DNA of 43,044 nucleotides from Magnetococcales bacterium (GTDB taxonomy: Bacteria > Pseudomonadota > Magnetococcia > Magnetococcales > JADFWU01): the NCBI GenBank assembly GCA_015234045.1, contig JADFWU010000004.1:1-43044 (forward strand), given 5' to 3'. The position numbers and the translations under genes are program-made. Below, piece by piece: positions 37,937-43,044 of the stretch. The notes under the pieces are model-generated. The model was not told the origin of the DNA. It worked only from the letters and a program-made list of their open reading frames with translations, and searched no databases. How positions within the stretch are numbered: position 1 is the first letter of the stretch; every line of letters begins with the position of its first letter.

Positions 37937-38401
37937 TCATTTAATGTGTGCAACAGTATGTTTTGACTGACCTTGATTGAGACCAGTCAGAATTTCATCA
38001 ACCTTCCACCAGAACATTTCTGAATTGGCATAACCTTGAATGCGATGGTGTTCATTATTGTCTGCATCAGTCACAATGAATGTCGGCGTAAGATAAACCG
38101 TCATAGCGATATCTTCATAACGACCCGGGTCGGACATCGTGACCTCAATCAATGGAAGCTGCTTGGCTGCATCGGTATTGTGATACCCATTACCCACTTC
38201 TGTTTCAAACTTCCGGCAGTAGCCACAATAGGGATTCGTAAAGAAAAGCAACTTGCCAAGAACTGGGGTATTGACTTCTTCTTTAGCACTCACCAACCTA
38301 TCAAATGCTGCTACATCAGTAGGTTGCACAACAAAACCAAACATCAGCACTGATACAAACAGCAAAACTGTCGCGTTAACTATTCTCAACATCTTTGACA
38401 T
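37937..38401 (-). CDS. Exported thioredoxin-fold protein
   Basis: The 154-residue protein starts with a signal peptide (hydrophobic residues 9-25, likely cleavage near 31) and has a thioredoxin active site C59-G-Y-C62 in FFTNPYCGYCRKFE plus the cis-proline segment YLTPTFIV. It resembles SoxW or other single-domain periplasmic thioredoxins that reduce or trap disulfides. AGAGGT precedes the ATG. The next gene downstream is ftsY, with no evident functional link; no DsbD or cytochrome maturation gene is present. Confidence 0.85.
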   Translation of the reverse strand: MSKMLRIVNATVLLFVSVLMFGFVVQPTDVAAFDRLVSAKEEVNTPVLGKLLFFTNPYCGYCRKFETEVGNGYHNTDAAKQLPLIEVTMSDPGRYEDIAMTVYLTPTFIVTDADNNEHHRIQGYANSEMFWWKVDEILTGLNQGQSKHTVAHIK

Positions 38402-38543
38402 AGTAATACCTCTTGCTGACTGCTATCACAGTGGAATGGGTTGGAAAACCCCACGCCCACCGGCTATGATGACGGTTTTCTACCCATATGTCACCAATCA
38501 CTACACAATAATATCACATTTTTTCGTGTAAAATAGATATTCT

Positions 38544-40217
38544 ATGGCCATCCATAAAAAAAACATGCTCGACACTACGTTAACAGATCACCAGAACCGA
38601 TTGAAAAACAGTGTAAATCGTCTTACGCGAATTATACAGAGTCACGCCAATGAAAACGGTTATATCAATACCGTGCCTCAGGAAATTCTCATCTACTTGC
38701 ATACACTCAATTGGCTGCGTGTTCATGGTCATCCCGATCATGTGGTAAAAATGATCCCCTTTGGTGCCAACAGTCCGCATGCGTATTTAATGCCTCTGTT
38801 TTCCGCCCTGCCCTCAGATAGTGATTTTATCAGACGCTATCTTGATCACTGGTTTAGTCAAAAAAATCAAGACTCCAGACGTGAACGGATACTTTGGTCG
38901 CTTTCCGCCTGCAACGCTGACAGAGATCTGTTGTCTAATGAAATCAATGCCACATGGCAACGCTTTAACACCCTGACCAACGATAAACAACAGCGCATCC
39001 GACTCATTCAGAAGCGCCAAAAACAGGAAGATCAAGACACCCTTGGCTCTTTGGACCAACAGCGCCTTGCATTGATTGATCAACTGCCAGACATCCACCA
39101 TAAACCCATTACAAAAATCGGCTTGATTCCGGTCATGAGCTGTCCTGAATCCTGTCCACACTGCATGTTTGTCTGGCGCACGCCCATGAAACAGACTCCA
39201 GATCCCGGCCCACTTTTCGAAGCAGTCAATAAACACACCCGCGCCACACTGTTTACCGGCGGCGATCTAACGCCTCATTTAAACCACTTCTACCGAGCCA
39301 TACGGCAAATGGACCAGCTCGGTCAGTTTGCCATTCTGCTCAATGGCAGTTTCGCCGAATCGGATAAAGCCACGGAACGCGTATTTCAAAAGCTGGATCG
39401 GGCTCTCAATCAACGCCCTGCCAATGCCGTTCCCGCACAAATAACGGTTCAGATCAGTTTTGATGAGTTTCATCAACAACGCATTTTCAATCGTCATGGC
39501 GAAGCTTACGAGCGCATCCCAGTCGAAAATATTGCCCGTATTGTCAACCAGGCTGTCCATTTTTCACGTATTCGACTCAGCCTGATTCATAAACAGAATC
39601 CGCTCAATTTTTCCAATGATCTATTCAAAAAGGGCGTGTTCGGTCGGCTGGCTGAAGCATTAGGAAAGAAAGGCCATACCGTAAAAGTTCTCCAGATCGT
39701 TCCTTCCCATCGGCCCAAAAAACATCCCATAACCGGTGTTAATGCACCGGTGATCCGTGAGGCGGTTTTTGTTCTTGAACATCAACCCAACCGCCCCGTT
39801 CACTTCATGAGCTCTACACTGGATGCTTATGGACGCGCCGCTCTGGTGGATGAGAGCGACTATGTAAATGAACGTGACTATCTCCAGACCATTCTCAACC
39901 ACGGTCCGCCAGCGGATGACGCATTCGACACCGATCCCATGGTGTGGTTCAATGGACGTATTACCCTTTTTTCAGCGATTCATATCGCTTTGGGAGATGT
40001 ATTACAGGAAGGATTTGATGCGGTAATCAATCGCTGGCACAAAGATCCACTGCGTCATGCACTGGAGCGCTTTGATCCTGTTCTTCTCAAAACATATGGC
40101 ACACTGTATGATGATCTTGACCAGATAAAAGCACGTGCAACTGGACCGCACTATCTGTTCCATCAGATCACAAAAACGCCAGAAGCACGATTGGCTTTGA
40201 CTAAGGCGTTACTCTAA
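38544..40217 (+). CDS. Unusual radical-SAM protein linked to a MNT/HEPN pair
   Basis: The 557-residue protein has an alpha-helical, charged N-terminal part (about 1-185), then LIPVMSCPESCPHCMFVWR with C200, C204 and C207 spaced C-x3-C-x2-C for a 4Fe-4S cluster, and TGGD (238-241) at the place of the SAM-binding GGE motif. Further strands follow (QISFDEFHQQRIF, LSLIHKQNPL, VLQIVPSH). The last 120 residues contain no further cysteine cluster. I do not recognise the subfamily, and the substrate is unknown. The stop overlaps the MNT start as TAATG, so it is cotranslated with the toxin-antitoxin pair. The start has no good ribosome binding site. Confidence 0.75.
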   Translation: MAIHKKNMLDTTLTDHQNRLKNSVNRLTRIIQSHANENGYINTVPQEILIYLHTLNWLRVHGHPDHVVKMIPFGANSPHAYLMPLFSALPSDSDFIRRYLDHWFSQKNQDSRRERILWSLSACNADRDLLSNEINATWQRFNTLTNDKQQRIRLIQKRQKQEDQDTLGSLDQQRLALIDQLPDIHHKPITKIGLIPVMSCPESCPHCMFVWRTPMKQTPDPGPLFEAVNKHTRATLFTGGDLTPHLNHFYRAIRQMDQLGQFAILLNGSFAESDKATERVFQKLDRALNQRPANAVPAQITVQISFDEFHQQRIFNRHGEAYERIPVENIARIVNQAVHFSRIRLSLIHKQNPLNFSNDLFKKGVFGRLAEALGKKGHTVKVLQIVPSHRPKKHPITGVNAPVIREAVFVLEHQPNRPVHFMSSTLDAYGRAALVDESDYVNERDYLQTILNHGPPADDAFDTDPMVWFNGRITLFSAIHIALGDVLQEGFDAVINRWHKDPLRHALERFDPVLLKTYGTLYDDLDQIKARATGPHYLFHQITKTPEARLALTKALL

Positions 40218-40633
40218 TGCCGAAAAGCAATCAGATCATGAACTGGGATGTAATCGTCCATTATCTGCGCGATCATCAGCCAAAACTATTGGCCATCTAT
40301 GGATTTGGTAGCCGGATGACCGGAGATGCCAACCAGCAAAGCGATTGGGATATCGGTCTCTTGTTTGATGGAAAATCTGACCCTGTCACACTATGGAATA
40401 TCGCAGAAAATCTGGCTGAACGCCTTGATAATGACGTCGATCTGGTCGATTTACGCACGGCTTCAGTTGTCATGCAATACCAGATTATCACCACCGGTAA
40501 ACGTCTTTGGACAAAAAATCACCATGCCGCACTCTATGAAAGCTTTATTCTGAGCAGTAAAACAGAACTGGATGAAGACCGAGCACTACTGCTTAATCGT
40601 ATTCAACAGGAAGGCACAGTTCATGGTAGATGA
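40217..40633 (+). CDS. mntA: MNT-domain nucleotidyltransferase, MntA-type antitoxin
   Basis: The 138-residue protein has the minimal nucleotidyltransferase motif: GSRMTGDANQQSDWD at 31-45 with D43 and D45, and a third carboxylate in DNDVDLVDL (D75 or near). In MntA/HepT systems this enzyme adds AMP to a tyrosine of the HEPN toxin and so silences it. Neighbour order here is MNT then HEPN, with an 11-base overlap, typical of such pairs. It overlaps the radical-SAM stop upstream. Both motif acids are intact, so it should be active. Confidence 0.88.
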   Translation: MPKSNQIMNWDVIVHYLRDHQPKLLAIYGFGSRMTGDANQQSDWDIGLLFDGKSDPVTLWNIAENLAERLDNDVDLVDLRTASVVMQYQIITTGKRLWTKNHHAALYESFILSSKTELDEDRALLLNRIQQEGTVHGR

Positions 40634-41069
40634 TGTATTGATCAATAAGGTGTCTATCATTGAACGCTGTGTTGCTCGCGCCAGAGAAGAGTATCAAAAA
40701 GATCCTGACAGCTTTTCAACGGACTATACCAGACAGGATGCCGCAATCCTGAATATCCAGCGTGCCTGTCAAGCGACTTTGGACATGGGACACCATTTGA
40801 TCCGGCGTGAACGGCTGGGCGTACCACAAAGCGCGCGTGATGTTTTTACTTTATTAAACAAAGGAAAATGGATTGATGAGACGCTATCTAAAACCATGAA
40901 ACAGATGGTGGGATACAGAAACATCGCTGTACATGAGTATCAGGAATTACAACTACCGATCACTATCTCAATCATCACCAAAAATCTGGATGATTTTCTG
41001 GATTTTTCACAAACAATTCTCAAACAAGACAGCGTTATAAGACAACAGCACACAACCAAGGCCATTTAA
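40623..41069 (+). CDS. hepT: HEPN-domain RNase toxin, HepT-type
   Basis: The 148-residue, all-helical protein (DUF86/HepT family) carries the R-x4-H-x-Y motif as RNIAVHEY, with R99, H104 and Y106; the Tyr is the site of AMPylation in characterised HepT. HEPN toxins cut RNA, often tRNA. The ATG at 40623 is preferred because AGGAAGG is eight bases upstream; it lies within the end of mntA. The convergent gene ends seven bases after its stop. Confidence 0.87.
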   Translation: MVDDVLINKVSIIERCVARAREEYQKDPDSFSTDYTRQDAAILNIQRACQATLDMGHHLIRRERLGVPQSARDVFTLLNKGKWIDETLSKTMKQMVGYRNIAVHEYQELQLPITISIITKNLDDFLDFSQTILKQDSVIRQQHTTKAI

Positions 41070-41076
41070 CGTGATT

Positions 41077-41979
41077 CTAAGGAATCATCCGAATATCTGT
41101 GATTCGATCTGATGGGGGTTTGTCTTCCTGGCCGTGCAACACGCGAACCAGGCGCAAGCCAATATCGGTGCGACGGGTTGTGAAGTGTTCAAAGCCTCGG
41201 TTTGCACAGCGCAGGCTTTTTTGTGGGCTGACCCAACCACCACCACGCAGTGCTCGATACACACTGGGCTTTTCTACCACTGGATTATTGCGTTTATGGG
41301 TCTGATAGCCGTCTTTTTCGTAGGCATCCACCACCCATTCCCAAACATTACCGCTCAAATCACCCACGCCCAAAACGTTGGGGGTACGTGTGCCAACAGG
41401 TTGGGTGAAATTACCACTGTTTCCGGCATACCAGCTCATACTGTCTGGATCACCACCACCGGCATAGCGCACCCGCTTACCCAGATTGCGGCACACATAT
41501 TCCCATTCCGCCTCAGTAGGTAGCCGAAAGCGATAAATACCCGGATAACGCGCATTCATCTTACGTACAAATGATTCCGCATCTTCCCAGGAAACACGCT
41601 CGACAGGATACTCTTCTCCTTTGCGGAAATTGGCTGGATTATGGCGCATCACCCGTTGCCATTGGCCTTGAGTGACCTCATAACGCCCCATCCAAAAACC
41701 GGAAAGGCAGGAATCATGCACCGGCCCTTCATCGGCATCACGCCCTTCAATCCGGGGTGGACTGCCCATCTTAAAACATCCACCAGGAATCCAGACAAAG
41801 GACATTTCACTATACGGCTCCGTCCAGTTTCGCCCAGGACGGGCCGGTTCCGCTTCAGGCGCTTCCCCAGTCATGGTATCAATGGGTTGCCATTCATTTA
41901 CTAAAAAGGCATGCACAGAGAGCGGGAAAGAGGCGATCAACAGAAATAAACAGGAGAGCGCATAACGATGGATCATCAT
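41077..41979 (-). CDS. Exported formylglycine-generating-enzyme-fold protein lacking catalytic cysteines
   Basis: The 300-residue protein starts with a signal peptide (about 1-24, SFPLSVHA). It has the SUMF1/FGE fold: FVWIPGGCFKMGS, YEVTQGQWQRVM, PVERVSWEDAESFVRKMN, RLPTEAEWEYVCR, GNVWEWVVDAY and RGGGWVSPQKSLRCANRG. In true formylglycine enzymes the last block has two catalytic cysteines; here the first is a serine (W-V-S) and the second is missing, so it is probably a binding rather than an oxidising protein. It overlaps the caspase-like stop as TAATG. The two are likely one operon. Confidence 0.85.
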   Translation of the reverse strand: MMIHRYALSCLFLLIASFPLSVHAFLVNEWQPIDTMTGEAPEAEPARPGRNWTEPYSEMSFVWIPGGCFKMGSPPRIEGRDADEGPVHDSCLSGFWMGRYEVTQGQWQRVMRHNPANFRKGEEYPVERVSWEDAESFVRKMNARYPGIYRFRLPTEAEWEYVCRNLGKRVRYAGGGDPDSMSWYAGNSGNFTQPVGTRTPNVLGVGDLSGNVWEWVVDAYEKDGYQTHKRNNPVVEKPSVYRALRGGGWVSPQKSLRCANRGFEHFTTRRTDIGLRLVRVLHGQEDKPPSDRITDIRMIP

Positions 41980-43044
41980 TATTTCTCGCCTCCGATTTTA
42001 GTCATACGAAGCGAAACAGGTGACGACAGGAAAGGATCTTGTTTTGGATAGCGCTCGCCAAGTTTTTTTCGGGTATAGTTCACGGCTTCCTGGAAATCAA
42101 CCCAACCATCCACAGGCTGGGTATCCGCCTCACCAAGCAGACCTTTAAGCAGGAAATAGGTAAATGCACCTTGCCTACCCAAACCATGGTATTCAGCCGG
42201 TTGAGAGATGGCTGCCATAGTCCACCCTTTAGTGGATTCAAACAGGCCTGTATTCAAACGCGCTGTGCTGTTATCCAGCGTAGGTGCAATTTTACATCCT
42301 TTCTGATCAGGCCGAAAACACGCATCAATCATTACGATGATATTTTTATTTGGTAGCTCTTCAAAGCGTTTTTTCATCCAGGATAGCGAGATGGCACGAA
42401 AGGGATCAATCTCATCCGGCTTAGTCTCAACAGGAAGAATCAGCGCATCCTGTCCGGTGGGATTATTCTCATCGTTCCATGCCAGCCCATGACCTGAGAA
42501 ATAGAATATCAATACAGCATTGGGATTCAGCTCACCTTGGCGCAGAAGCCATTCGATATCCCGTTGTATAACCCGGCGTGTGGCTGCGGTATCAATACGC
42601 AATCGGGCATGATTGGAATCATTGATAATCTGACCACGCCGTTCCAGGAGATTGAACAAATTATTCGCATTCCGATCAGCAAAATAACGACCACGCAGAT
42701 GTTGATAGCGGTAGATACCAACCATCACCGCAAACACATCAGAACGCTTCTGCCATGGGCTTAGTGGAGGTAGTGCACTGATGAAATCGTCCAGCACCTC
42801 ACGACCATCATCAATAGCACCGGTTTTTGCCCAAATCTGATGCGGAAGCAGCACCTCATAAGGAATCTCAGCGTTGGGATCGACTTCAGCCCGAACAATC
42901 TGATCTTTAGCGGCGATAAAGCCCGGCTCATCGGGATATTCCCGCGCCAATAGATTCACAGCTTTGCGAATCGCCTCCATCCGCTCACCACGGCGGAAAC
43001 GTTGCCAAAGCGCCTCAACCACATACTCTGCCGCCTGGGTACGC
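41979..43044 (-). CDS. Caspase-like (peptidase C14) protein, 5' end outside the window
   Basis: The reading frame stays open to the right edge, so the N-terminus is missing; the visible 354 residues start in a helical region. The caspase core shows AVMVGIYRYQHLRGRYFADRNA, the catalytic histidine in FYFSGHGLAW (near 42490) and the cysteine in MIDACFRP (near 42325), followed by TMAAISQPAEYHG and FTYFLLKGLLG. Bacterial caspases of this kind cut after basic or acidic residues and act in stress or defence; the substrate here is unknown. It is the first visible gene of an operon with the FGE-fold protein. Confidence 0.85.
   Translation of the reverse strand, partial: RTQAAEYVVEALWQRFRRGERMEAIRKAVNLLAREYPDEPGFIAAKDQIVRAEVDPNAEIPYEVLLPHQIWAKTGAIDDGREVLDDFISALPPLSPWQKRSDVFAVMVGIYRYQHLRGRYFADRNANNLFNLLERRGQIINDSNHARLRIDTAATRRVIQRDIEWLLRQGELNPNAVLIFYFSGHGLAWNDENNPTGQDALILPVETKPDEIDPFRAISLSWMKKRFEELPNKNIIVMIDACFRPDQKGCKIAPTLDNSTARLNTGLFESTKGWTMAAISQPAEYHGLGRQGAFTYFLLKGLLGEADTQPVDGWVDFQEAVNYTRKKLGERYPKQDPFLSSPVSLRMTKIGGEK

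Overview
The window looks like a chromosomal stretch of a motile, free-living Gram-negative bacterium, most likely a pseudomonadote of moderate GC content. The pointers are a ComEC/Rec2 DNA-uptake channel, a periplasmic lytic transglycosylase, an exported thioredoxin, a full chemotaxis operon and ApaH. The mix of genes resembles environmental lineages such as magnetotactic cocci, but that placement is a guess; no rRNA or tRNA gene is present to settle it. Layout, left to right: a small DNA-binding protein; an HDOD protein with a metallo-beta-lactamase-fold hydrolase; tgt-queA on the minus strand; a remnant of an RND efflux pump; a SapC-family gene followed by a DsrE-like gene that begins across a terminator-like hairpin; comEC; a small membrane zinc-ribbon-like protein; acs; a coiled-coil protein; a TauD-like dioxygenase divergent from an XPB-type helicase plus Bax1/DUF790 nuclease pair; a CYTH, apaH, CYTH, CYTH-like cluster; dinG-like helicase, tsaB, rimI; queD-queE-thiE-like; a chemotaxis operon in the order STAS, cheY, cheA, mcp, cheW, cheB, cheR, cheD; a convergent slt-like transglycosylase; an exported thioredoxin and ftsY; and at the right edge two modules that meet tail to tail. 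How the genes work together: queD and queE (preQ0 synthesis) and queA and tgt (insertion and conversion on tRNA) supply much of the queuosine pathway from two separate loci, while tsaB serves t6A. The chemotaxis genes encode receptor, kinase, adaptor, response regulator and the whole adaptation set (CheB, CheR, CheD), with a STAS protein as an unusual first gene. The XPB/Bax1 pair is a helicase-nuclease unit best known from archaea. The last 5 kb is the most accessory part. A three-gene operon with overlapping start and stop codons encodes an unrecognised radical-SAM protein, an MNT nucleotidyltransferase and a HEPN RNase (MntA/HepT toxin-antitoxin type). Seven bases further on it meets, tail to tail, a two-gene operon encoding a caspase-like protease (cut by the window edge) and an exported formylglycine-enzyme-fold protein without the catalytic cysteines. 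The radical-SAM/MntA/HepT unit is the best candidate here for an undescribed system. The intergenic regions carry several short dispersed elements: two related pairs of about 140-150 bp, a 145-bp element with terminal inverted repeats and TA ends, and a perfect 24-bp stem hairpin.
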